Positions 1 to 6,893 of a stretch of DNA of 17,015 nt are shown piece by piece; the stretch's first letter is position 1, and each line of letters starts with the position of its first letter. The translations under genes were made by a program, and so were the position numbers. A model generated the notes under the pieces. That model was not told the DNA's origin and searched no databases. It was given only the letters and a program-made list of their open reading frames with translations. Origin of the DNA: a bacterium (lineage in GTDB: Bacteria; Chloroflexota; Dormibacteria; UBA8260; Bog-877); contig JAJYWM010000145.1 of NCBI GenBank assembly GCA_021791455.1, positions 1 through 17,015 on the forward strand, written 5' to 3'.

Positions 1-740
1 GCCGCGGACCTGAGGGCGTCAAGCTGCTCACCAAGGGCAGCCAGACCACTCGCGGCGCGCTCACTTCTCTCCATCTGCTCCTGGAGGCTCTGCTCTATGC
101 TTCGAGCTTCCACGAGCTCCTTCTCGGCACGGGATACCGCAGTGCGCAGGTCGCTGAGCCACTTGAGCTCCGCGCCGCCTGGGGTCAGGAATCTGGAGGC
201 CTCCTTGCGGACGCGGTCCAGCACCGACTCCTCGAGCTCGCCACTGGGAGTCTGCCCGGCCGCCTCGTCCAGCGCCCGCCCCAGTGAGGGGCACTCCTTG
301 AGCCCCACCTGCGCCATCTCCCCACCCTGGTGGACCCAGAGCGACCGCAGCAGGTTGCGGTCCACGCCGCTGAGGTCGAGGATCTCATTGACCCGGTCAT
401 GCACCTGCCCACCGGCCAGCGTCTCATCCCTGGGCGCCACCACCCGCAGGGTTGCCCTGGGACGCTTCAGATATCCCTTGCTCAGAGTGAACCGGTAGGC
501 CCCGCTCTCCACATCCAGCTCGATCTCGGGGGCAACGTCCTCGCCAACAGGCTGGAGAGCCATCACCGCTCGGCTCCGGGATGTCTCCGCAGTCCCCAGG
601 CCGACGGCAAGGGCCTCCACCAAGGAGGTCTTGCCGACTCCGTTGGGGCCCTCTATCACGGTGACCCCGGTGGGGTCCAGCTCGACCTCCACAGCCTCCA
701 CGCCCCGATAGTGCCGCAGCGCGATCCGGTGCACTCTCAT
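1..740 (-). CDS. SbcC/Rad50-like AAA ATPase, N-terminal 246 codons (3' end outside window)
   Basis: This is the ATPase partner of the nuclease encoded just upstream; such pairs process DNA ends and hairpins, with the ATPase dimer gating the nuclease. The ATG at 740 is followed by an open frame to the left edge. Visible are an N-terminal strand typical of SMC-like ATPases, a P-loop (GPNGVGKTS, residues 31-39), a Q-loop-like segment (LWVHQGGEM, Gln138), and from about residue 195 a charged, Glu/Arg-rich stretch that reads as the start of the coiled coil. The zinc hook, signature motif and Walker B would lie to the left. The start overlaps the stop of the SbcD-like gene by ATGA, implying translational coupling. 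The N-terminus resembles the actinobacterial AAA proteins paired with small metallophosphoesterases more than E. coli SbcC, so I give no symbol. Family is firm; exact orthology is inference. Confidence 0.85.
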   Translation of the reverse strand, partial: MRVHRIALRHYRGVEAVEVELDPTGVTVIEGPNGVGKTSLVEALAVGLGTAETSRSRAVMALQPVGEDVAPEIELDVESGAYRFTLSKGYLKRPRATLRVVAPRDETLAGGQVHDRVNEILDLSGVDRNLLRSLWVHQGGEMAQVGLKECPSLGRALDEAAGQTPSGELEESVLDRVRKEASRFLTPGGAELKWLSDLRTAVSRAEKELVEARSIEQSLQEQMERSERAASGLAALGEQLDALRSA

Positions 741-1873
741 GCCTGGTCGCGCACCAGCCGGAACAGCAATGCCAGGGCATCCGCAGCGACCTCGTCACCG
801 GCGCCCGCCCGGGCTCGCAGATCGTCCGCGGCGACCTGGGCGAAGCCGGAAAGTCCCAGGTCCAAGAGCTCCGAGTCGTCCGGCAGCACGGCCAGCCCTG
901 CTCCAGCGCCGGCGAGCCTGACTCCTGCATACAGGGACCTTGCGCCCTCCAGGCGGGCATCCAGGTCCGCCGCCACCTGCACCGACACCGTCCCTCGCAC
1001 AGCCAGCCGCAACAGCGTCCTCTCCTTGGCGGGGCGGTCCTCGAGCCAGTTGGAAAGGCGCTCGAGATCGTCTCTCCCGTTGATCGTGAAGTCCTGGCTC
1101 ACAAACGTCCAGGTCCCGACCCGATGGGGGATTACCTCGGGTCCGGCGTCGCCGAGCTCGACCTCCAGGACGTTGCCGGGATCGACCTCGGTGAATCGGG
1201 TGGGCTCCGGGGTTCCCGAGTACCAGATCGCTCCGGTGGAGCCGACCGAGGTGGTCGAGTGGCGATCGCCCAGGGCGAGATAGTCCAAACGCCTCTGCTG
1301 GATCGCCTCCTCCACCAAGGAGACCCGGATCAGGTTGGGGTTGCCAGGTTCAGGGTTGCCCAGATCAACCGCACCATGGGCTACCACGAGCCGCCGAGCC
1401 GACGTCGGTAAAAGTCGCTGGCACAAGTCGCCAACGGGGTCACCGATGGGCCGCCGGGACAGCCATGGGACCCCGATCAGTTCCAGGCCGGGGATGGGGT
1501 GCCTGGGTTCAGAATCCGAAAGGAGATGGACGTTGGCGGGGCATCGGGAGTGAAACAGCGGGGACTTGAAGATCCCCCCGGGTTGGAGGGGATCGTGGTT
1601 GCCGGGCAGAAGGTAGATCGGCACCTCTGCCTCACCCATGGCATCAAGGGCGCGCCTGACGACCGCAGGGTCCAGCAGGTTGGACTCGAAGACATCGCCC
1701 GCCACCACCGCAAACGACGCCCCGACCCGGCGAGCCACCTCACCGATGCTGCGGATGGCCTCAATGCGCGCCGCGGCGAAGCGCGCCTGGGCCTCCTGGC
1801 TCAACTGCTCCCTCCACATGCCGAGCTGCCAGTCGGCGGAGTGGACGAAGCGGATGGTCTCCAGGGCTGGCAA
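737..1873 (-). CDS. sbcD: SbcD/Mre11-like metallophosphoesterase (DNA repair exonuclease)
   Basis: Mn-dependent phosphodiesterase expected to form the nuclease subunit of an SbcCD/Mre11-Rad50-type complex acting on DNA ends. The calcineurin-like metallophosphoesterase motifs are in order: HSADWQLG (residues 11-18), GDVFE (59-63), GNHD (91-94), AHG (165-167) and LGDRH (201-205). The last replaces the GHxH of classical SbcD; as far as I recall, GDRH or GDWH is usual in actinobacterial homologues. The length of 378 aa fits the family. The start is uncertain. The frame opens after an in-frame TAG near 1904-1906, and the only standard start is TTG at 1873, with TGAGG directly abutting it and no usable spacing. 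A CTG three codons downstream would have TGAGG about 9 bases upstream. TAGGAT at 1906-1901 could be a -10 for this pair, but no good -35 was found. Confidence 0.9.
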   Translation of the reverse strand: MPALETIRFVHSADWQLGMWREQLSQEAQARFAAARIEAIRSIGEVARRVGASFAVVAGDVFESNLLDPAVVRRALDAMGEAEVPIYLLPGNHDPLQPGGIFKSPLFHSRCPANVHLLSDSEPRHPIPGLELIGVPWLSRRPIGDPVGDLCQRLLPTSARRLVVAHGAVDLGNPEPGNPNLIRVSLVEEAIQQRRLDYLALGDRHSTTSVGSTGAIWYSGTPEPTRFTEVDPGNVLEVELGDAGPEVIPHRVGTWTFVSQDFTINGRDDLERLSNWLEDRPAKERTLLRLAVRGTVSVQVAADLDARLEGARSLYAGVRLAGAGAGLAVLPDDSELLDLGLSGFAQVAADDLRARAGAGDEVAADALALLFRLVRDQA

Positions 1874-1954
1874 CCTCAGAACACGAATGAAGCGGTAACG
1901 ATCCTATCGGGTCAGATCCGCACGATAGTCACGGCAAGCGCGGCGCGATCGGCT

Positions 1955-3940
1955 TCAGCCGGCTGGAACGGGAGGCGTCTCGGGGGTGGCCACCCGACCG
2001 TTACGGTCGCGCGCGGGGGGGCCCATAGAGATGGGCTTGGGGGGCAGCCCGGTGACCTCCAGGATCTGCTCCTCATTGAGTGACTCCTCACGTAGCAACG
2101 CCGTGGTCAGAGCCACCAACTTCTCGCGGTTTTCGTCTAGCAAGCCCATGGCCTCGTCGAAGCACTCCTCGACGATGCGCCGAACCTCGGCGTCTATCAC
2201 CTCGGCGGTGGTGTCACTGTAGGGCCGCTGGGAGATCATCATGGTGCTCTGGTCCCCGTCGTCGGACAGGTTGAGGGGGCCCACCTTCGGGCTCATCCCC
2301 CACCGGACAACCATCTGGCGCGCGATCTGGGTCACCTGTTGCAGATCACTCTCCGCACCGGTGGTCACGACGTCGTAGATCAGCTTCTCCGCCGCCCGGC
2401 CACCGAGCGCCCCGACGATCCGAGCCCTGAGGTACGTCTCGGGGTAGTTCTGGCGGTCGTCCACCGGGGATTGGACGGTTACCCCGAGCGCTCTTCCGCG
2501 GGGCACGATGGAGACGCGACGGACCGGGTCTGCGGCCGGGACCAGCAGCCCGAGGAGAGCGTGTCCGCTCTCGTGATACGCGGTGCGCTGGCGATCCTCC
2601 TCTGAGAGCACGATCCTGCGTGCGGCCCCCAGGAGCACCTTCTCCAGCGCCTCGGTGAAGTCGGCCATGGTGACCGCCGTGCGCTCCTTGCGGGCGGCCA
2701 GAAGAGCCGCCTCGTTGACCAGGTTGCGCAGCTCCGCCCCCACCAGCCCCGGCGTCTGCGAGGCCAGGTTGTCGAGGTCGATATCACTCCCCAGGGGCAC
2801 CCCACGGGTGTGGATCTTCAGGATCGCGGCCCTCCCCACCCGGTCTGGGGGTTGCACCATCACCCGGCGATCGAAGCGTCCCGGCCGCAGCAGGGCGGCA
2901 TCGAGGACGTCCGCCCGGTTGGTGGCCGCCAGCACGATGACGCCCTCCCGAGAGTCGAAGCCGTCCATCTCGGTCAGAATCTGATTGAGGGTCTGCTCGC
3001 GCTCATCGTGGCCGCCGAAACTCGGCCCGGCGCTGCGGCTGCGCCCGATGGCGTCGAGCTCGTCGATGAATATGATGGCCGGCGCCGCCTCACGGGCTTT
3101 GGAGAACAGGTCGCGCACTCGCGACGCCCCAACTCCGACCACCATCTCAATGAACTCCGACGCCGAGATGCTGAAGAACGGGACCTTGGCCTCGCCGGCC
3201 ACCGCCCGAGCCAGCAGCGTCTTGCCGGTCCCCGGCAGCCCCACCAGCAGGACCCCCTTGGGGACGGTCCCCCCGAGACGCTGATACTTGCCGGGTTGGC
3301 GCAGGAAGTCGACGATCTCCTCCAGCTCCTCCTTCGCCTCCTCTATACCGGCCACGTCCTGGAAGGTGGTGGCGGGCCGCTCCGGGTCGTAGAGACGCGC
3401 CTTGGAACGGCCCAGGCTGAACAGCCCCCCTCCAGCGGCGTTGGCGGTACGACGCATGAACCAGATGAAGATGAGCACGAACAGCAGGGTCGGTCCGAAG
3501 TACTCGAGAAATACCACCAGCAAGCTGGTGGGCGGATTGGGATTGTTGGCGTTCTCGGTCACGTGGTGAGCCTCGAGCAATGCCTGCAAGCCGCCGCCCG
3601 CGAAACTGGGCTGCTGGGTGGAGAAGTCCTTGGCCTTGTTCTTTGAGGTCGGGGTCACCCCCATGGCATGGGTGAAGGTGCCAGTGATAGAGGCCCCTGT
3701 GCTGGTGATGCTGGTCACATCCCCGCTCTTGACGTCGCTCAAGAAGACGTTGTACGGGACGGTGATGCTCTTGGGTTGCGAGGGGGGAAAGAAGACGTTG
3801 GCAATGAGGAGATTGAGGGCCAGGAAGATGCCCAGGGGCAGCAGGAACTGGACCGACCTCCAATGTGTGGGCCGGCGCTGCTGGTTCCCGTTGGGGCCAG
3901 TCGAGGAGCTCGGGTTGCCCCCTCCCTGATTCTGAGTCAC
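1955..3940 (-). CDS. ftsH: FtsH, membrane-bound ATP-dependent zinc metalloprotease
   Basis: Hexameric inner-membrane AAA+ protease that extracts and degrades membrane and short-lived cytosolic proteins. Two membrane segments (about residues 30-52 and 139-162) flank an extracytoplasmic domain. Then come the AAA module with Walker A GLPGTGKT (234-241), Walker [10 protein letters not shown] (289-297), the second region of homology with RPGRFDRR (352-359), the zinc site HESGH (456-460) and the probable third ligand Asp532 in ESDL. At 661 aa it is of family size. Two positions are unusual: Leu instead of the common Pro in GPPGTGKT, and Val267 where the pore motif is usually MFVG. The start is GTG at 3940. 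No Shine-Dalgarno precedes it, but TGCTAGCGT ends six bases upstream, so the mRNA may be leaderless. It lies 79 bases after the imu operon and is probably transcribed from its own promoter. Confidence 0.97.
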   Translation of the reverse strand: MTQNQGGGNPSSSTGPNGNQQRRPTHWRSVQFLLPLGIFLALNLLIANVFFPPSQPKSITVPYNVFLSDVKSGDVTSITSTGASITGTFTHAMGVTPTSKNKAKDFSTQQPSFAGGGLQALLEAHHVTENANNPNPPTSLLVVFLEYFGPTLLFVLIFIWFMRRTANAAGGGLFSLGRSKARLYDPERPATTFQDVAGIEEAKEELEEIVDFLRQPGKYQRLGGTVPKGVLLVGLPGTGKTLLARAVAGEAKVPFFSISASEFIEMVVGVGASRVRDLFSKAREAAPAIIFIDELDAIGRSRSAGPSFGGHDEREQTLNQILTEMDGFDSREGVIVLAATNRADVLDAALLRPGRFDRRVMVQPPDRVGRAAILKIHTRGVPLGSDIDLDNLASQTPGLVGAELRNLVNEAALLAARKERTAVTMADFTEALEKVLLGAARRIVLSEEDRQRTAYHESGHALLGLLVPAADPVRRVSIVPRGRALGVTVQSPVDDRQNYPETYLRARIVGALGGRAAEKLIYDVVTTGAESDLQQVTQIARQMVVRWGMSPKVGPLNLSDDGDQSTMMISQRPYSDTTAEVIDAEVRRIVEECFDEAMGLLDENREKLVALTTALLREESLNEEQILEVTGLPPKPISMGPPARDRNGRVATPETPPVPAG

Positions 3941-3955
3941 GAATTCACGCTAGCA
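3941..3955 (-). promoter_or_regulatory. Putative leaderless promoter (-10 element) of ftsH
   Basis: On the minus strand, TGCTAGCGT occupies 3955-3947: an extended -10 (TGn) followed by TAGCGT, a TAnnnT hexamer. Six bases separate it from the GTG start of ftsH, so initiation at the usual distance would fall on the start codon itself. No Shine-Dalgarno-like purine run precedes the GTG. Leaderless mRNAs starting at ATG/GTG with this geometry are common in actinobacteria. No convincing -35 was found at 16-18 bases, which is acceptable for an extended -10 but lowers certainty. Confidence 0.4.
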
Positions 3956-4019
3956 GATGTCGCTCATGCGGTCGTCATCTAAATGGAAGGCTTGGGAGTA
4001 GCTGAGAGCAATGACGGGC

Positions 4020-4265
4020 TCAGCCCCACATTCGCCCAAGCCGCCAGGATGCTCCCCGAGACTGCCGGTAGAGGTCAAGACAGCGTCCGTCATCGAGCAG
4101 TACCCTCCAGTAGTCGCGGCTCTGCCGTTGCTGGGGTGGCGTGCGCCACCAACCCACCTCAACCACCCAGTGCTCGACCCACTCCCGCACCTTGACCATG
4201 CCATCGCCAAGATCCACCGCACTCGGCCCGGAGCCGTCGGTGACGACAACCACCGCTGCACTCAT
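4020..4265 (-). CDS. Small DUF6504-like protein, third gene of the imu operon
   Basis: An 81-aa protein of unknown function. The ATG at 4265 overlaps the imuB stop by ATGA and is preferred over the TTG at 4277. The central and C-terminal part (VREWVEHW, WWR, SRDYWRVLLDDG, LDLYR) matches my recollection of DUF6504, a family of small proteins with a WWR...RDYYRV...DG...L.LYR pattern encoded beside Y-family polymerases and DnaE2 in actinobacteria. The first 25 residues are alanine- and valine-rich and not recognised. There is no signal peptide or membrane segment. Position and coupling suggest co-expression with ImuA and ImuB during the SOS response. A direct role in the mutasome is inference. 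The family assignment rests on memory of the motif, not on a search. Confidence 0.75.
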   Translation of the reverse strand: MSAAVVVVTDGSGPSAVDLGDGMVKVREWVEHWVVEVGWWRTPPQQRQSRDYWRVLLDDGRCLDLYRQSRGASWRLGRMWG

Positions 4266-5494
4266 CTCGAGTGCCAAATCAGCCGCTCCTCAGGGACGTC
4301 TCCGGGATGCCCAGGACGCAGACCCACACGCCAGACCAGGCTCTGGCCGAACCGCTCGTGGAGCCTTGCCACCGCACGCCCTATCTCATCTCTGGTGGTA
4401 TCACCAACCGCCCAAAGCTGAGACTGCACCTGGGGAGGCGGGGTCAAGCTCAAGGCCTGCAGCTCGATGGTCAGAACTCGGCAACGCGCTCTGGCGAGCA
4501 AACTCAAGATGGGGTGAAGCAGATCCTCGGCGGTGACGGCCGGGGTTGGAATCGTGATCTCATCCATGAAGACCCCAGGTTGTCCCAGACCGAGCTCACC
4601 TCCCGTCGCATCCTCATCCAAAAGCAGGATTCGCAGACGACCGCATGCGAGCCCAAGTCTGGCCAGCTCCTGGGCCAGCATCGCGGCCAATTCCGGGGCC
4701 CCGAAGCGCAGCGCCTCTGTGTTCTCAACCACTCCTGCCAAGACCTTGCGCACCGCGCATGGCGGCGGCTTGCGACGGGGATTTATGGCTGCCCCATCCT
4801 GGCCCAGGCAGAGCCGGTAAAGGGTCAGCGCCGCTGGCCCCAACTGTCTTTGCAGGTCAGCCAGTGGTATCGCCAAACAGTCACCACAGGTCAGCAGGCC
4901 GAACCCCAGCAGCTGTGCCACCGTCTTCGGCGGCAGTGGCAGTTCGGCCACCGGCCAGGTGGAGAGGAATGTTGGGGCAGCCCCACGGGGCACCAGTCTG
5001 ATTCGTCCCGCCCCGGCTCGCCGCGCCGCCGCAAGTGCCACGAACCGGGATTGCCCAACCCCCACCGCGGGAGCCACGCCCAGAACCCGCTGGACCGCGC
5101 GGCCGAGTTGAGAGGCGCGGGCGGCCTTGGTGGCCCAGCGGGGATCCCGACCGCCGAGGTCAAGGTAGACCTGGCTGTCGCCACGGATCTCCACCAGCGG
5201 GCTGAAGTCATATAGAACAGCCAAAAGTTGCTCACGCACACCTTCCAAACGGGGGTGCTCATCCTGCAGCCGGACCGCCCCCGGAGAAGCCATCTCAGCC
5301 TGGCTGGCATCCTGACCCAGGTGGACACCCGCTGCCATGGCGGCTTCGGAGGCAGCCTTAACCACCATCCTGTCGGAAGGACCGAATCCGCTCACCACAA
5401 CCGCCTCAGGAATAAGTTCGGGATGGTCTCGCCAGGCCAGCAGCAGGCGGAGATGAGGAAACCTGAGGCAGCCGAGAAGCGCCTCACCCTTCAA
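4262..5494 (-). CDS. imuB: ImuB-like, catalytically degenerate Y-family polymerase homologue
   Basis: Non-catalytic Y-family protein that links the translesion polymerase DnaE2 to the sliding clamp in damage-induced mutagenesis. The 410-aa protein has the Y-family order: palm/fingers in the first ~230 residues, with the helix-hairpin-helix-like ELPLPPKTVAQLLGFGLLT, then a little-finger-like region. The usual catalytic acids are missing. The N-terminal strand reads LGCLRFPHL without Asp, and the S-x-D-E-A-Y-L-D motif is replaced by GDSQVYLD (105-112), putting Ser and Gln at the metal-binding positions. A clamp-binding-like QSQLW lies at 357-361, where ImuB proteins carry QL-x-LW motifs. The start is TTG at 5494, overlapping the imuA stop (TTGA), with GGAGG about ten bases upstream. 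No dnaE2 is present here, so its partner must be encoded elsewhere. Confidence 0.88.
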   Translation of the reverse strand: MKGEALLGCLRFPHLRLLLAWRDHPELIPEAVVVSGFGPSDRMVVKAASEAAMAAGVHLGQDASQAEMASPGAVRLQDEHPRLEGVREQLLAVLYDFSPLVEIRGDSQVYLDLGGRDPRWATKAARASQLGRAVQRVLGVAPAVGVGQSRFVALAAARRAGAGRIRLVPRGAAPTFLSTWPVAELPLPPKTVAQLLGFGLLTCGDCLAIPLADLQRQLGPAALTLYRLCLGQDGAAINPRRKPPPCAVRKVLAGVVENTEALRFGAPELAAMLAQELARLGLACGRLRILLLDEDATGGELGLGQPGVFMDEITIPTPAVTAEDLLHPILSLLARARCRVLTIELQALSLTPPPQVQSQLWAVGDTTRDEIGRAVARLHERFGQSLVWRVGLRPGHPGDVPEERLIWHSR

Positions 5495-6288
5495 CTCCCA
5501 ACCGCCTCCATAAGGGACTCCCTCATCAACACGTCATCCCTGCTCTGCCCCCGTTCCACGACCCCAACCGGGCTTGGATAGGCCCGGGGAAAGCCGACCA
5601 CAAGCCGGCACTCACCCCCCAATGGGCCCATCCGGCTGCGCACCACGCTGAGGCTGAGCTCGACTCCAACCACATCCCGGTGCGCCCTGACCCAGCCCTC
5701 GCGGCGGCAGGAGAGCTCCATGGCAACTCGGCCCCGAAGGCTCGGAGGAATAGCCGCACCGCCTCCGAGAAGCCCAACCGCCCCCCGCTCCTCCAAGGCC
5801 GCCACCAGCAGGGCGGGGACCGATCTGCTCAGCTGCTGCCAGCTGTGCGCCAGCAGCAGGCAGAAGTCCACCCCGCCCAGGATCACGGATCGAGCCGCCG
5901 CCCATCCCTGCTCCGGCAGCCGGGGCCGCACCAACCAGCAGTTCTCCAACGCCCCGCCGTAGTCCGCGATGTCACCTGGGTCAACCCGCATATCAAAATC
6001 GACCACAGCGACCGGCAGAGTGCGGGAGATCCGGGCCAGGAGCGCCAACCCAAGGTCGAACACCCCCTCTCCAGCCCTACCTGTTACCCAGCTGAGGCGC
6101 TCCCGCGGCAGCCCTCCCCCCGGGAAGAGAGCATCCAAGCAAAGAACTCCCGTCTCCAGCCCACCTCGCTCGCCAGCGCCGCCATAGCGCACCATCGTGG
6201 GCCCAAAGCGGCGGTTGAGGTCTGCGACCACGGTCTTAAGAGAGCCGTGGCCTTCGTCCGTCACCTCCAGTGGTCGATCCAAGCCCAT
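5491..6288 (-). CDS. imuA: ImuA-like RecA-fold protein of the SOS mutagenesis cassette
   Basis: Accessory RecA-like protein that acts with ImuB and DnaE2 in error-prone bypass. The assignment rests on the RecA-type segment ETGVLCLDALFPGGGLPRERL (about residues 45-65), the place directly before ImuB, and 265 aa, in the family range. The nucleotide-binding loop is degenerate: GRAGEGVF at 70-77 has Val and Phe where Lys and Thr/Ser belong, so canonical ATP hydrolysis is unlikely. I prefer the ATG at 6288 because AGAGGA lies nine bases upstream; a TTG at 6309 in the same frame would add seven residues. It heads a three-gene operon with 4-base overlaps. Transcription is predicted from the promoter at 6348-6376, which contains an SOS box, giving a leader of roughly 55 bases. 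Confidence 0.8.
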   Translation of the reverse strand: MGLDRPLEVTDEGHGSLKTVVADLNRRFGPTMVRYGGAGERGGLETGVLCLDALFPGGGLPRERLSWVTGRAGEGVFDLGLALLARISRTLPVAVVDFDMRVDPGDIADYGGALENCWLVRPRLPEQGWAAARSVILGGVDFCLLLAHSWQQLSRSVPALLVAALEERGAVGLLGGGAAIPPSLRGRVAMELSCRREGWVRAHRDVVGVELSLSVVRSRMGPLGGECRLVVGFPRAYPSPVGVVERGQSRDDVLMRESLMEAVGS

Positions 6289-6347
6289 CCCGCGAGGTCC
6301 TCTGCTCAACTCGAAAGGGCGCCCCCAATTGCGGCGCCGCTCCGAGG

Positions 6348-6376
6348 AGTATACGAACTGCTGTTCGTTGTGGCAA
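6348..6376 (-). promoter_or_regulatory. imuA promoter (-35 TTGCCA, 17-base spacer, -10 TATACT)
   Basis: Reading the minus strand, TTGCCA (6376-6371) is followed by a 17-base spacer and TATACT (6353-6348). Each hexamer matches the sigma-70/SigA consensus at five of six positions and the spacing is ideal. The predicted transcript start is near 6341, about 50 bases before the preferred imuA ATG. The spacer is almost filled by the LexA-type palindrome, so repressor binding would block RNA polymerase. Confidence 0.75.
6353..6368. promoter_or_regulatory. LexA/SOS box upstream of imuA
   Basis: ACGAACTGCTGTTCGT is a perfect inverted repeat (ACGAAC, four-base centre, GTTCGT). It fits the Gram-positive and actinobacterial LexA operator GAAC-N4-GTTC; the mycobacterial form is TCGAAC-N4-GTTCGA. 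It sits between the -35 and -10 of the imuA promoter, as expected for an operator repressed by LexA and freed by RecA-triggered LexA cleavage. The same position in the divergent gap could in principle also affect the HU gene, but that start is 158 bases away. Confidence 0.85.
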
Positions 6377-6485
6377 ATCGCGCCCGCCTCTGGGTCGCCT
6401 CTCCCCCAGGGCCTTTCGCAAAAGCATGAAGCGAGATCGAAACCACCGCACGCCGCCCTCTCTCTGTTTAAAATCCCTTACATAA

Positions 6486-6507
6486 AGCGGATAACGTTCA
6501 TTCCGCT
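6486..6507. repeat. Inverted repeat in the leader of the HU-family gene
   Basis: AGCGGA (6486-6491) and TCCGCT (6502-6507) form a 6-base inverted repeat around a 10-base centre that contains AACGTT. It ends 19 bases before the HU start and just ahead of its Shine-Dalgarno. It could be an operator in an otherwise AT-rich promoter region, or a leader hairpin. I could not assign -35/-10 elements for the HU gene with confidence; TTTAAA (6468-6473) with GATAAC (6490-6495) is the best pair and it is weak. Confidence 0.4.
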
Positions 6508-6526
6508 ATAGAAGGGAGGCTAGTTT

Positions 6527-6871
6527 ATGAATCGTCGCGAGTTGGCCAAAACCCTGCAGGGCAAAGTTGTAGTCGAGTACGAGGACGGCACCAAGGAGTC
6601 CGTCTTTCAAAACTTCGCCATGGCTGACGACACTCTCAAGTTGATCTTCGACATCATCGGCCAGAGGCTTGAGGCCGGCGAAGAGGTGGCCATCGCCGGC
6701 TTCGGTCGCTGGAAGATTCGCGAGACCGCGGCCGGCATGCGCCGAAACCCCCAGACCCAGGAGATGGTGCGAGTACCGGCCACCCAGAAGGTCCGCTTCT
6801 ATCCGGCGACCGCGCTCAAGACCGCTGTCGCCGGCAAGTCGGCCCCGCGCCGCCGTGGCGCCAAGCGCTGA
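6527..6871 (+). CDS. HU-family DNA-binding protein with atypical N-terminus and basic tail
   Basis: Nucleoid-associated protein that bends DNA as a dimer. The second half is clearly HU: EEVAIAGFGRWKIRETAAG (52-70), then RRNPQTQEMVRVPATQKVRFYPATAL (72-97), including the beta-arm with the RNP tip and the final helix. The first half is unusual. After MNRRELAKTLQ come a strand-like, charged segment (GKVVVEYEDGTKES, 12-25) and an ADDTLKLIFDIIGQRLEAG helix, instead of the usual two-helix LSKKDAEKAV layout. A 14-residue tail after Val101 contains several Arg/Lys (APRRRGAKR). At 114 aa it is longer than the usual ~90. The ATG has a strong GGGAGG (6514-6519) seven bases upstream. It is divergent from imuA and precedes the epimerase-like gene by 22 bases, probably in one operon. 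Confidence 0.88.
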   Translation: MNRRELAKTLQGKVVVEYEDGTKESVFQNFAMADDTLKLIFDIIGQRLEAGEEVAIAGFGRWKIRETAAGMRRNPQTQEMVRVPATQKVRFYPATALKTAVAGKSAPRRRGAKR

Positions 6872-6893
6872 CAACGACCTGAGCACCTCGCCA

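Noticed and set aside
330..1283. Plus-strand open frame of 317 codons opposite the SbcC/SbcD-like genes
   Set aside because: Low-complexity Ser/Arg composition and fully antisense to genes with clear catalytic motifs.
6307..6309. TTG at 6309 as the imuA start
   Set aside because: The ATG at 6288 has AGAGGA at proper spacing; the extra seven residues show no family similarity.
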